In this document: positions 1-8,463 of the stretch, piece by piece
Layout of the letters: the number at the start of each line of letters is the position of its first letter
Numbering within the stretch: position 1 is the stretch's first letter
DNA from: an uncultured Acetatifactor sp.
GTDB lineage: Bacteria > Bacillota > Clostridia > Lachnospirales > Lachnospiraceae
Length of the DNA: 31,640 bases
Direction of reading: 5' to 3'
NCBI GenBank assembly: GCA_910584375.1
Contig: CAJUAH010000040.1
Coordinates: 1-31,640 of the forward strand
Program-made: the position numbers and the translations under genes
The notes under the pieces: generated by a model
Seen by the model: only the letters and a program-made list of their open reading frames with translations
The model's database searches: none
Told to the model about the DNA's origin: nothing

Positions 1-3000
1 TCGTCGTAGGCGTAGCGCCAGCCCTTGCCGCTGTCCGTCCGGCTGTCGTACTCCAAGGGAGCGATCTTCTCGGTGATGTGGCCCATGGCGTCATAGCGAA
101 TCCTCTCCACGCCGCCGTCCGGGTAGCATATCCTGATGCGGCGGCCCTCCGGGTCGTACTCGTAGGCGATGCCCTCCCCGTCCCCCGTAGCGGGGTCGTA
201 GGCATTGGGGTGTATCTCCTTCAGCACATGCCCCTCCACGTCCCGGGGCGTGGCCCGCACATTGCCCAGGGGATCCACGGTCATGACCAGGGCGTCCATG
301 GCGTCGTAACAGTACCGGGTGCCCGCCTGGCTGCCCCCTTCCCGGGCCTGGTTAGGGCGCACTACTTTGGTCAGGTTGCAGAGGGCGTCATAATAGTACC
401 GGGTCACTTCTCCCAGCGGATTCGTCACCATGGTGACGCAGTCCATATGGTTGTAGGCATAGGCGGTGGTTCCCTGGGCGTCCTGCACTTCCATGCAGCG
501 TCCGGCCCTGTCGTAGGCATAGCGGACCGTGTTTCCCTCCGGGGTGGTGATGGCGCTGGGCTGGGGGCAGTTCCCCTCATAGGCATAGACGGTGGTGTTG
601 CCCCCGGCGTCCGTCACTTCCGTGACGCGGCCCAGGCCGTCGTAGGCCAGGAGGACACGCTGCTCTGCGCCCTCCTGGATCCGGCTGCGGATCTCCACCG
701 GGTTGCCGTGGCGGTCGTAGGCAAACTGCTGTTTCCTGCCTCCGTTGTCCCATTTTTCGGTGATCCGGCCTTCCCCGTCATAGGCAAAGCAGGTGACCAG
801 GCCGTTGGGCAGGGTCTCCTCCAACAGCTGGCTGTCCTTGCCGAATCTCCGGAACAGCTCATTGCCCAGCCTGTCCTTTTCCCACTCCCGGTTTTCTCGC
901 GTGTCGTACCGGGCCTCCCGGCTGCTGCCGTCGGTGTAGACCGTCTTTACCACCAGCCTGCGGCTGTCGTAGTGGTACTCCAGACGTTCCCCGTTTGACA
1001 GGTTCAGGAAGGTGTTGGTGCGGTTGTTGTCGTCGTAGAGGATCACGTACTCTGCGTCGCCCCACAAAAACTGGCGCGTCACCCTGCCGTCTGCGGCGTA
1101 TTCGTTGCGCACATAGGGGTTGCCGTTCTGGTCGGTGATGCCCTCCAGGTAGCCCTCCGGGGTGTATGTGTAAGAAATGGTTCCTCCGTTGGGGTAAGTC
1201 ACCTGGGTGAGCAGTTCCCCCTCATAGCGGTACTGTACGCTGCGGCCCAGGATGTCCGTCATGCCGGCCAGTTTCCCTTCCTCATACCGGAAGGTGACAC
1301 ACTGGCCGCTGGGGAAATCCATCTGCATCAGGGCGGAGCCCATGTATTTGAGCAGAATCGTATTGCCGTTGCGGTCCCGGATGGACACCAGCTTGCCGCC
1401 GCGGTCGTAACGGTAGGTCTTCTGCTCTTTTCTCCGGCACATCAGATAGCAGCCGTCTTCCTCCCGCAGGGTCACGGAATCGTCCTCGCCCCGCAGGTTC
1501 TCCCAGGCGCCGTCTTCCCTGCGGGCAAAGCGCTCCAGGTGGCGGTTGGGCATCAGGATCACCGCCCTGTCTTCCTGCAAGGACAGATAGCTGCCCACAC
1601 TGAGAAACCACCGTTCGCCCAGCAGGCTCCCGCTGTTTTTGTAGATGGATTCGTAGTGACGCTTGATCGTGAAATTGCCCGTCACGTCCCGGATGATCAA
1701 CTCGGTCTGTTCCACTTTCTGGCTGCCCGATACTACGTCGATGGGGTCGCCGCAGCTCTCAGTGGCCTCTGTTTTGACTTTATTGCCCTCGGCGTCACCC
1801 GCAGCACTGGGCGGCTTGGGTTCGTCCTGCCCGTCCTCCCCTCCGGGTTCTTTGCCGGAATCGCCCTCCGGCGCATTGTTTGGCTTGGGTTTCTCGCTCA
1901 GTTCCGCGAGATCTTTGGCGCTGCCATAGATAGACTGTGTCGCACTGGCCACTCCCAGCATGTCCTCCCATGTGGCCAGGTCGGTCAGCGCCCCCCAGCC
2001 CTTTTCCTTAAAGTTTTCAACGATCCTGTCTATGGCCATACCGGCGTCGATGGTGGAGGCGATCATCTCCGCCCCCGCCATAATCTTGCATATTGTATTG
2101 ATTGCCTTATTGGTCTTTTTTATGGCGTCCATGGTATCGCTGACCGCGCTGAAAGCGCTGGAGAAGGGAATCAGCCCCGTGACAGCCCCATAATAGTCCC
2201 CCTTGAGCAGGGAAAGGCCCGCGCCCAGCAGTTTCAGCCCCCACATGGCAGGGCAGAACAGACACGCCACGTCCACCGCCAGTTTCACAAAATCCATGAA
2301 GATATCCATGCCTGTGCGCTGGCTCTCGCTGACCTCAGGGTAGCCGTCCTTGCAGATAAAGCCCGACTGCTGGAACTTCACAGCGTCGATCATGATGTAA
2401 TCCTTGCCGATCACCAGGCCGGAATCCCCCACGATGAGATAGAGGCTTTCCAGCGCGATGGCGGACACGCGCTTGTCCTCCACTGACGCAAATGTCACCT
2501 TGGGTATCTCTTCCTCTTTCTTGTCAAGGCCGAACAGCGCTTTGCCGGATTCTATAATATGAAGCGGGGATTTCAGCTCGTCGACAAATCCGTCCACAAA
2601 GTTGCCCCCCACCGTGGAGAGCAGATCCGTGACCGGGTCGTAGGGTGTAAAAGAACCCTTATCTCTGATGTATGCGTCGCTCCCCGCTTTCTGCTGATTC
2701 TTAAAGTTCTCCATATTCTCCGAGAACTTCTCGTCAAACCAGGCGGTAGGCCGCTCCTCCCCCTCAGGCGTTTCCCGGGCCTGAATCGCCAGCACGCCTC
2801 TGGCCCCGATAGTGATATCGCCCGAGGCGGCAATGTCGATGCCCTCCGTGTCCGAGAAAGTGATCTTGACCTGATTTCCTCCCTGTCCGTCATATTCCTG
2901 ACGGTTTCCCGTCATGTCTATGCCGTCCTTTTTAAACTTGATCATACGGTTGTATGCGGTGAGGGTGGGTTCCTCCGGCCTGGAAAAATCCGGGCGGGAA

Positions 3001-4076
3001 GTATCCGTATGTCGGCTCCCCAGGGCCACGATCTCCCCGCTGTTGTCGAAGTAACAAAATACTGTGTCCTTTTCATCCGGCATGGCATAGATATCGTTGC
3101 CCAGTACGCTGGCATAGGGAATCCAGCGCGTCCCTCCGGGCCCGCCGTCAAATTTTACCTTGATATCCGTCCCGGAGATCTCCAGCACTTCGCCGGTGAG
3201 TACGCCGGTGTAGGAGGAGCCGCTCTTTCCGGCCCTTCCCACATAGGCCTCCTCCATGGCGGGCACGGCTCCGTCCACATAGGACAGGAGCACACGGTTG
3301 TAGAGCATTCCCCGGTCCGAGCTTATATCGCTGCGTATCACTACCCGGTCCGCCGGACGGCCTTTCACATGGCAGCCGCTCCCGGCGGTGATATCCCCCG
3401 TGACGCCTCCGGTCTGCAAAAATTCATAGACGGAGGCGTCTTTACCGGTATTGTATTTCACGTCCAGATAGGCTCCGATATCTTTTTTCTCGTACACGCC
3501 TGTAAGCTGCAAGGGCTTGACGGAAAAAGGTACGGCGCCTATGGCGATCTTCATCCCTGACGACCGGACGTCGGTAAAAAGCAAAAGTCCGCACTGGTTC
3601 GCGATCCGGCGCAGGAACTGCCAGTCTGTTTCCCCCTGCTGGGTCAGCATCTGGGGCAGGGGCATATCTCTCTTTATAAGCAGGGTCGCGCCGTACTGCG
3701 CCAGCACCGTTTCCGCCACCTGTCTCAGGGTCTTATCCCCGGACTGGAAGGTTCTGTCCATGGGCGTTTTGTCCGCCAGCCAGGCCAGGCTCCTGGCCTC
3801 CAACTGCAGCTGCGTATAGCGGTTTCCCCGGAGCGTCCCGGCGCCGGAGCATATGCCTGTAAAGACTGTCTCGCCCTCCGGGGTGAGCACACGAACCCTC
3901 TGGCCCTCCAACCGCTCGGCCACATCCTCCCCCGCCTCTTCCCCCAGGATCAGGGTAAGGGACAGGACGCCGTATTCGTTGGCCCAGTCTCTGATATGCA
4001 GTTCCCTTATGGCCTTATAAGCAACCGGTATGTCGATAAGTATGCGTCCCAGTTCCAGCGTTTCCGTTCCGTCCAT
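1..4076 (-). CDS. VgrG-like spike fused to RHS-repeat polymorphic toxin (3' end outside window)
   Basis: This is a long open frame of 1358 codons with no stop before the window edge, so the C-terminal toxin tip is missing. The start is the ATG at 4076, with GGGGAGG about 9 bases upstream, 6 bases after the preceding stop. Residues 1 to about 435 resemble phage late-control D/VgrG: ETDWQFLRRIAN near residue 147, an OB-like part near 300-350, then a short beta needle. About residues 588-695 are strongly hydrophobic (MDIFMDFVKLAVDVACLF and following). An acidic/proline linker (about 726-763) leads into a DUF6531-type motif, GDPIDVVSGS, near 773. After that come many RHS/YD repeats such as FAYDGEGRITEKWDNGG. 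RHS proteins form shells enclosing a C-terminal toxin. Fusion to a spike implies loading on the injection apparatus. The toxin activity cannot be told from this window. Confidence 0.9.
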   Translation of the reverse strand, partial: MDGTETLELGRILIDIPVAYKAIRELHIRDWANEYGVLSLTLILGEEAGEDVAERLEGQRVRVLTPEGETVFTGICSGAGTLRGNRYTQLQLEARSLAWLADKTPMDRTFQSGDKTLRQVAETVLAQYGATLLIKRDMPLPQMLTQQGETDWQFLRRIANQCGLLLFTDVRSSGMKIAIGAVPFSVKPLQLTGVYEKKDIGAYLDVKYNTGKDASVYEFLQTGGVTGDITAGSGCHVKGRPADRVVIRSDISSDRGMLYNRVLLSYVDGAVPAMEEAYVGRAGKSGSSYTGVLTGEVLEISGTDIKVKFDGGPGGTRWIPYASVLGNDIYAMPDEKDTVFCYFDNSGEIVALGSRHTDTSRPDFSRPEEPTLTAYNRMIKFKKDGIDMTGNRQEYDGQGGNQVKITFSDTEGIDIAASGDITIGARGVLAIQARETPEGEERPTAWFDEKFSENMENFKNQQKAGSDAYIRDKGSFTPYDPVTDLLSTVGGNFVDGFVDELKSPLHIIESGKALFGLDKKEEEIPKVTFASVEDKRVSAIALESLYLIVGDSGLVIGKDYIMIDAVKFQQSGFICKDGYPEVSESQRTGMDIFMDFVKLAVDVACLFCPAMWGLKLLGAGLSLLKGDYYGAVTGLIPFSSAFSAVSDTMDAIKKTNKAINTICKIMAGAEMIASTIDAGMAIDRIVENFKEKGWGALTDLATWEDMLGVASATQSIYGSAKDLAELSEKPKPNNAPEGDSGKEPGGEDGQDEPKPPSAAGDAEGNKVKTEATESCGDPIDVVSGSQKVEQTELIIRDVTGNFTIKRHYESIYKNSGSLLGERWFLSVGSYLSLQEDRAVILMPNRHLERFARREDGAWENLRGEDDSVTLREEDGCYLMCRRKEQKTYRYDRGGKLVSIRDRNGNTILLKYMGSALMQMDFPSGQCVTFRYEEGKLAGMTDILGRSVQYRYEGELLTQVTYPNGGTISYTYTPEGYLEGITDQNGNPYVRNEYAADGRVTRQFLWGDAEYVILYDDNNRTNTFLNLSNGERLEYHYDSRRLVVKTVYTDGSSREARYDTRENREWEKDRLGNELFRRFGKDSQLLEETLPNGLVTCFAYDGEGRITEKWDNGGRKQQFAYDRHGNPVEIRSRIQEGAEQRVLLAYDGLGRVTEVTDAGGNTTVYAYEGNCPQPSAITTPEGNTVRYAYDRAGRCMEVQDAQGTTAYAYNHMDCVTMVTNPLGEVTRYYYDALCNLTKVVRPNQAREGGSQAGTRYCYDAMDALVMTVDPLGNVRATPRDVEGHVLKEIHPNAYDPATGDGEGIAYEYDPEGRRIRICYPDGGVERIRYDAMGHITEKIAPLEYDSRTDSGKGWRYAYD

Positions 4077-4082
4077 GGCCCA

Positions 4083-4832
4083 TTACCTCCCCATCTTACG
4101 CATCATTCTGTCAATCATAAACACCGCCGCCCCATAGAGGGCCAGTATCCCCGCAAACACGGCCAGCTGCACAAATTTGTACAGTTTTTTGTGCTGTTCA
4201 TACCGCTCCTGGGAGAACATGAGCAGCATCTTTTCTCCCTCCGCCCCGTATGTGTCGATAGCGGATTGCAGTAGAGGCCGCGCCTGGATATGCATATCTT
4301 CCACCAGTCCCAGGGGCAGCTTTACCTTGCCTGTCAGTCTGTACTGCCAGTAAAAGGCGTCGTCCAGATAGGCCGCCACATAGTTTCCGTCCGGGAGCCT
4401 GACCAGATAGTAGCGGTTGTAGATATATGCCTTGGTCAGCGGGCGGGTGGCCGAATAGGTGGGCCACTGCCTGCCGCTGCTCACCGGATTGCCCCTGCGG
4501 CGGTAAGTATTGTCGGTTTTGTCGCTGGCGCTCCGGAGCTTGTAGGCTTTCAGGGGGATGATGGAATCCGTCTCAAAGGTTATATATTCCATGGTCTTGC
4601 ATTCCCGGAGCTGCTCTATATTCTCCAGGATTGGAACGCCCTCCCCGGCAGGATATCCCGCCAGTTGCCCGTAATTGTATTCCAGTTCGTCCAGCTCCGC
4701 CTTCCCCACCTTGCCGCAGAACAGGTTCAGCACCAGGTCGGACGGAAACACGCACAGCAGGTACAGATCCGCGAAAAAGACGATCGTCGTGAGAACCGTC
4801 ACTATATTTTTATGAGAAAAAATACTGCGCAT
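4083..4832 (-). CDS. two-pass membrane protein, unknown function
   Basis: This 249-aa protein has one hydrophobic segment at about residues 10-36 (IVTVLTTIVFFADLYLL region) and another at about 222-241 (FVQLAVFAGILALYGAAVF). The roughly 180 residues between them would lie on one side of the membrane, probably outside, and the C-terminus is basic (RMMRKMGR). GGAG sits 7 bases before the ATG. The gene begins 3 bases after the upstream stop and ends 6 bases before the VgrG-RHS start, so the three are translated together. I do not recognise a family. The position directly before the toxin gene fits an immunity protein for a membrane-acting toxin, or a membrane-docking part of the apparatus. Neither can be chosen from sequence alone. 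Confidence 0.8.
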   Translation of the reverse strand: MRSIFSHKNIVTVLTTIVFFADLYLLCVFPSDLVLNLFCGKVGKAELDELEYNYGQLAGYPAGEGVPILENIEQLRECKTMEYITFETDSIIPLKAYKLRSASDKTDNTYRRRGNPVSSGRQWPTYSATRPLTKAYIYNRYYLVRLPDGNYVAAYLDDAFYWQYRLTGKVKLPLGLVEDMHIQARPLLQSAIDTYGAEGEKMLLMFSQERYEQHKKLYKFVQLAVFAGILALYGAAVFMIDRMMRKMGR

Positions 4833-4835
4833 CCG

Positions 4836-5369
4836 CTATCTCCTCTCCATCTCCACCGGGATATAGTTCATGCCCCACATTCCCCGCCGCAGCATGGCCT
4901 CCGCCAGCTCCAGCGATACCAAGACTATGGTCTCGACTGTCCCATCCACCATCAGGATGGGACGGCCCTGCAGTCTGCTCTCCACCGCCACCGGATGCTC
5001 CACCAGACCTGTGGGGTACCTGACCGTCTGCTCGCTGAGGCACTTCACTCTGGGAATCCAGGGCCACCAGTAGAGCAGTGCCTCCGGATCCTCCACCTGG
5101 TGGGGATAGCAGCGTATCCCCTTACATTTCATCCTGGGGTCAAAGGCCCGGAGCAGTTTTTTGAAACGGTCCGAGACCAGAAATGCGGTGCTGTACAGGA
5201 CATCCGGTTTCTCCAGTTCCTGGGAGTTGTCAAAATAAGTCACCACCATGTTCGCGACTGCGTCAAACTCTCTTTTAGATACCCCGTCCCGGTAGAGGGA
5301 ACCGTCCAGTTTTTCCGGCGCTATCACATGGGAGAGCGCTTTATCCTGCGATATCATAAAATATTTCAT
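4836..5369 (-). CDS. Imm11/DUF1629-like protein (putative immunity or effector-associated)
   Basis: This soluble protein is about 177 aa (MKYFMISQDK start). An ATG at 5384 overlaps the upstream stop as ATGA but has no ribosome site. The ATG at 5369 has AGAGG about 7 bases upstream and is the better start. Two LVS-x-LL/ML segments (AFLVSDRFKKLL near residue 65 and LVSLELAEAMLRRG near 155, followed by NYIPVEM) recall the pattern by which DUF1629/Imm11 proteins end. That family is linked to polymorphic toxin loci, but the match here is by eye and weak. There are no membrane segments. Its place between the pentapeptide protein and the toxin module suggests an effector-specific role, either neutralising or loading. 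A structural role is equally possible. Confidence 0.75.
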   Translation of the reverse strand: MKYFMISQDKALSHVIAPEKLDGSLYRDGVSKREFDAVANMVVTYFDNSQELEKPDVLYSTAFLVSDRFKKLLRAFDPRMKCKGIRCYPHQVEDPEALLYWWPWIPRVKCLSEQTVRYPTGLVEHPVAVESRLQGRPILMVDGTVETIVLVSLELAEAMLRRGMWGMNYIPVEMERR

Positions 5370-5380
5370 GCCTGTACCTC

Positions 5381-6373
5381 TCATGCGTCAAACTGCTGGC
5401 AGTCCACAAACATATCGTCCCTGACCTCCGTCTCATTCCATTCCACCGCCTCCAGCAGGCTCCATTTGAAAGCGGCGGGGGCGTAATAGGGGGCCTGGGG
5501 CAGGAGACGGCACCCCTGAAAGCGCACGCCCCGCAGGCGGCCGGACAGAAAGGAACTCCCCATCAGTTCCGCTCCCGCAAAGCAGCAGTCCTCAAACACA
5601 CACTGAATGAACCGCACATTGCGCAGCTTTGTTCCCATGAAATCCGATTTTTGGAAAGTGCATTCCCGGAATACGCAGTCGTCCAGCTCCCGGGAGCCAA
5701 ATTGCTTATCCTCATAGTGCAGCCCCCTGAATCTGCGGAAGGTGAGATCCGTCCTGTCATCGCACAGAAAGATATCCACGTCCCCCTTGATCTCCAGCAG
5801 AGGGAACTGCCAGTCCATATATTCGCCGTAGGATACGGTAAATCCCTCCATGACGGACAGTCGGTTCCACAGGCCCCTGTACTCCAGCCCCCGCAGCATA
5901 TATTTCATGGCCATCGCCAACTGCCGAAGGAGAATGGACAGGGCCTCCGCCTCATAGGAACCCCGCTCCGGGGGACGCACATAGCGGCTCAGAGACTGCT
6001 GCCGGGTGTTCTCCGCCAGCTCTTCCCGAAAGGCGTCCCAGCCGAGGAGCATCCACTCTGCGCCCAGCTCGCAGCCCATAACAGGCTTTTCCAGAAAAGG
6101 GAGCGTCTCGTATACCTCCGCCAGCAAAACAGGTTTGCCCTGGCACAGGGAGGTTCTCAGAAAAGACAGGCACAGCCTCCCCGCCGGGGGAACGCTCCCC
6201 CGGTCCCGGTGTTCCAGGTACAACCCCAGAAACGCCTCCAATGGGGATAAAAAAGCCTCCGTCACCCGCTCCATATCCCCGGTCAGTCCTGCGGAAAAAG
6301 TCTCCTCCAGTTTCCGCAGGGCGGGAATATAACAGTTTTCTCTGAAAACCTCCCTGAAATTGATCTCTTCCAT
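5381..6373 (-). CDS. pentapeptide-repeat protein
   Basis: The protein is 330 aa. Residues 1 to about 200 are helical and unrecognised. Residues about 211-290 hold a run of pentapeptide-like repeats of the A(D/N)LXX type with aromatic positions, for example DCVFRECTFQKSDFMGTKL and FEDCCFAGAELMGSSF, which would fold into a right-handed beta-helix. The start is fixed by GAGGTAAGG directly before the ATG, the same ribosome site used by the gene ending at 7752. Pentapeptide proteins are frequent beside VgrG genes in type VI clusters, often with the DUF2169 adaptor. By analogy (inference) this could be an adaptor between spike and effector. The N-terminal half does not look like DUF2169 to me. Confidence 0.85.
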   Translation of the reverse strand: MEEINFREVFRENCYIPALRKLEETFSAGLTGDMERVTEAFLSPLEAFLGLYLEHRDRGSVPPAGRLCLSFLRTSLCQGKPVLLAEVYETLPFLEKPVMGCELGAEWMLLGWDAFREELAENTRQQSLSRYVRPPERGSYEAEALSILLRQLAMAMKYMLRGLEYRGLWNRLSVMEGFTVSYGEYMDWQFPLLEIKGDVDIFLCDDRTDLTFRRFRGLHYEDKQFGSRELDDCVFRECTFQKSDFMGTKLRNVRFIQCVFEDCCFAGAELMGSSFLSGRLRGVRFQGCRLLPQAPYYAPAAFKWSLLEAVEWNETEVRDDMFVDCQQFDA

Positions 6374-6400
6374 CCTTACCTCATTCCTTTATGGCCGTCT

Positions 6401-7750
6401 CTAAATCATAATAATGTTGTCGCCCGTGGCGCTGATGCCCTCTTTCCTGATGTTGATGTGAGACTGGGCCGTGCCCAGCACCACCTCGTTTTCCGCCAGG
6501 ATCTTGATGGTGTCACCGGCGGAGATATTCACATTGGCGCCGGAGGTCACATTGATGTTGGCGTCGGAGATAATGGATATGCCGTCGGCGTCGGACAGCT
6601 TTATATAGATCTTCTGGTCCTTACAGGTAATCACCAGGCCGTCCGCCGTCATCAGGATCTCTTTGCCGTTTGTGCCGCTCCAGGCCTTGTCCTTTACATT
6701 GGCCCGGACATTCTTGGCCACCGCCCCGGCGGCAAAGGCCTCTCCCTCGTCCCCGGAGGGGAAGAACACCCTCACCTCGTCATTCTCGGCGGGCATGCTG
6801 TACCAGCCGCTGCCGTCCTGGGAGGAATAGGCCGTAGAGTACGGGAACCAGCAGTCCCCGCCCTCGTCATAGGAGCTGTCCACCGACGCGAAATGCACCT
6901 GTACCTTGTCGGCCTCCACCTTCTTCACGATGCCCCGGAGCATCCTTCCCGAGACGCCGCCGTTAGCAGTCCGGGGTACGGAGAATCCGGCGGGGGCGCA
7001 GAAATCATAGGTGCATTCCAGCAGTCCGTCCACCAGGTCTGCCTGCATGGAGCGGATGCGGTAGCTTTTGCCGTTCAGCGCCAGGCTGTCTCCCAGATAG
7101 GCATAGGCGTAGGTGTGGGCGCTCCGGGACGCGCCGCCGTCGCCCTGCACATCCCTGGAGGAGCCGAAGGATACCGTATCCACCTGCACCGTCCTGCCCT
7201 CCGGCGGGATTCCTATGTAGATCTGCGGTTTGGGGGACAGGATATTGACGCTGGCGGGCGCTCCCAGCCGGGAGGCCATGCGGATCGTAAACTCCCAGTC
7301 CGTCTCGTCACATTGGATAATAAAGTTTTTCACCGGCCTGTCGGTGGCCAGCACCTGGACGCTGCCTCTGTTTCCCAGCAGCTTATTCAGCAACTGCCCG
7401 TGGGTCTGGGTGGTATTCTGGTAGGTCTGGTTTCTCTTTTGCCTGTCCAGTTTTCCGCTGGAGGTGATGCCGTCCACAGTCAGGGTGGCATAGCTGTTGC
7501 CCTCCTCCATGGATATCTTTTGGACATTGCCGTAAAACAGCACGGAGGGCTGTCCCGCCGCCTTGGTCTCGATCTTCAGCGCAAACCGCTCGTCCACCCG
7601 CTGCAGGATGTCACGGGCCTGCTCCGCGGTCATCTCCCCCTCGATATGGCAGTAACCGTGGTCGTTGACCCTGTGCCGTATCTGGAGTTTCCCGATCTTG
7701 TGAAAGGGTATCCCCTGGATCTGTATGTTTTCATATGTGATGGTATCCAT
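6401..7750 (-). CDS. stand-alone VgrG-like spike protein (phage late control D / gp27-gp5 type)
   Basis: The protein is 449 aa from ATG 7750. GGAGG lies 9 bases upstream, inside the end of the previous gene. An in-frame ATG at 7759 touches that same ribosome site and is less likely. The gp27-like part includes CDETDWEFTIRMASRLGAP (about 147-165), matching the equivalent motif in the RHS-fused spike. An OB-like part follows (KVQVHFASVDSSYDEGG, then WFPYSTAYSS). The C-terminal 85 residues are short beta repeats rich in I, V, N, S and G (ANINVTSGANVNISAGD), as expected of the triple-stranded needle. Such proteins trimerise on top of the tube and carry effectors. This one has no toxin extension, so it probably acts as the common spike carrying the DUF4280 tip protein. 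Confidence 0.88.
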   Translation of the reverse strand: MDTITYENIQIQGIPFHKIGKLQIRHRVNDHGYCHIEGEMTAEQARDILQRVDERFALKIETKAAGQPSVLFYGNVQKISMEEGNSYATLTVDGITSSGKLDRQKRNQTYQNTTQTHGQLLNKLLGNRGSVQVLATDRPVKNFIIQCDETDWEFTIRMASRLGAPASVNILSPKPQIYIGIPPEGRTVQVDTVSFGSSRDVQGDGGASRSAHTYAYAYLGDSLALNGKSYRIRSMQADLVDGLLECTYDFCAPAGFSVPRTANGGVSGRMLRGIVKKVEADKVQVHFASVDSSYDEGGDCWFPYSTAYSSQDGSGWYSMPAENDEVRVFFPSGDEGEAFAAGAVAKNVRANVKDKAWSGTNGKEILMTADGLVITCKDQKIYIKLSDADGISIISDANINVTSGANVNISAGDTIKILAENEVVLGTAQSHINIRKEGISATGDNIIMI

Positions 7751-7751
7751 A

Positions 7752-8372
7752 CTATGCATCCTCCTTCACAACCCGAAGCGACTTAACGATCTCCTCCGTG
7801 AGGGGCGCCAGCCTTTTGCTCAGTTTCTGATCAAAGGAGAGTGTGCCCATGAGCATCTTTCCCTCCACGCAAACCAGAAACATGTTCATATAGATCACGC
7901 CGTCTATGGCATTGGAAAGCACCTTAAACAGCACCATCTTCCCCTCTTCCCGGTCCAGCTTTTCCTCTCCGAGAAAACGCATCTTCGGTCCGACCCGCTC
8001 CATCATATAGCGGACATTTTTAGCCGCCTCATACAGCAGTTCCTCCGGCACTTCATGGGTGGTCCAGTTCAGCGCCAGCGCAAAATCGAGGTAGGAATTG
8101 CTGTACACATACTGGGGGCTGTTTCCCATAAAATACACCCGCTCTATCTCTTCCCGGGTCCGGGAGGTAAAGTCCCCCGGCAGGCGCATGGTGATCCTGC
8201 CCTCCAAAAGGGGCATGTCTTCAAAACGCACGGGGATATGGAACACGGATACCTCCCCGTCATAGATGGACTGCTCCAGTTCCGCCTTGATGACCTTTTC
8301 GGAATGGCGCTGCCTCTCGTTTTTTTCCATCTGCTTTCTCGCCTGCAATATGGCCTCGTCCGTATATATCAT
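7752..8372 (-). CDS. DcrB/DUF1795-like protein, candidate effector chaperone
   Basis: The protein is 206 aa from ATG 8372, which has GAGGTAAGG immediately upstream. Longer starts (8390, 8486) lack a ribosome site and run into the preceding gene. A helical N-terminus of about 45 residues is followed by a compact alpha/beta domain: GRITMRLPGDFTSRTREEIE, then SPQYVYSNSYLDFALALNW, then IDGVIYMNMFLVCVEGKMLMG. This order (M-LP-x-F, PQ-x-x-YSN, a central helix, then the final strands) resembles the Mog1/PsbP-like fold of DcrB/DUF1795. In Gram-negative type VI systems, DUF1795 proteins (EagR/EagT6) bind the transmembrane helices of PAAR-RHS effectors before export. The downstream RHS fusion has such a hydrophobic stretch, so a chaperone role is a reasonable inference. 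The family match itself is by eye. Confidence 0.8.
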   Translation of the reverse strand: MIYTDEAILQARKQMEKNERQRHSEKVIKAELEQSIYDGEVSVFHIPVRFEDMPLLEGRITMRLPGDFTSRTREEIERVYFMGNSPQYVYSNSYLDFALALNWTTHEVPEELLYEAAKNVRYMMERVGPKMRFLGEEKLDREEGKMVLFKVLSNAIDGVIYMNMFLVCVEGKMLMGTLSFDQKLSKRLAPLTEEIVKSLRVVKEDA

Positions 8373-8463
8373 CCTTACCTCTTTCCGCATGAGACTGTGA
8401 AAAAATCCATTCCCATTGCTCCTATCAGTATTAGAAACGTCCGTTTCAAGCTTACTTCTCTTT

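Noticed and set aside
6458..7786. Long plus-strand frame of 442 codons
   Set aside because: Mirror image of the VgrG gene; no ribosome site, and composition (many His, Gly, Val) typical of antisense of GC-rich coding sequence. The same applies to the plus frames at 21197-22636, 8416-9801, 14045-15370 and 16261-17337.
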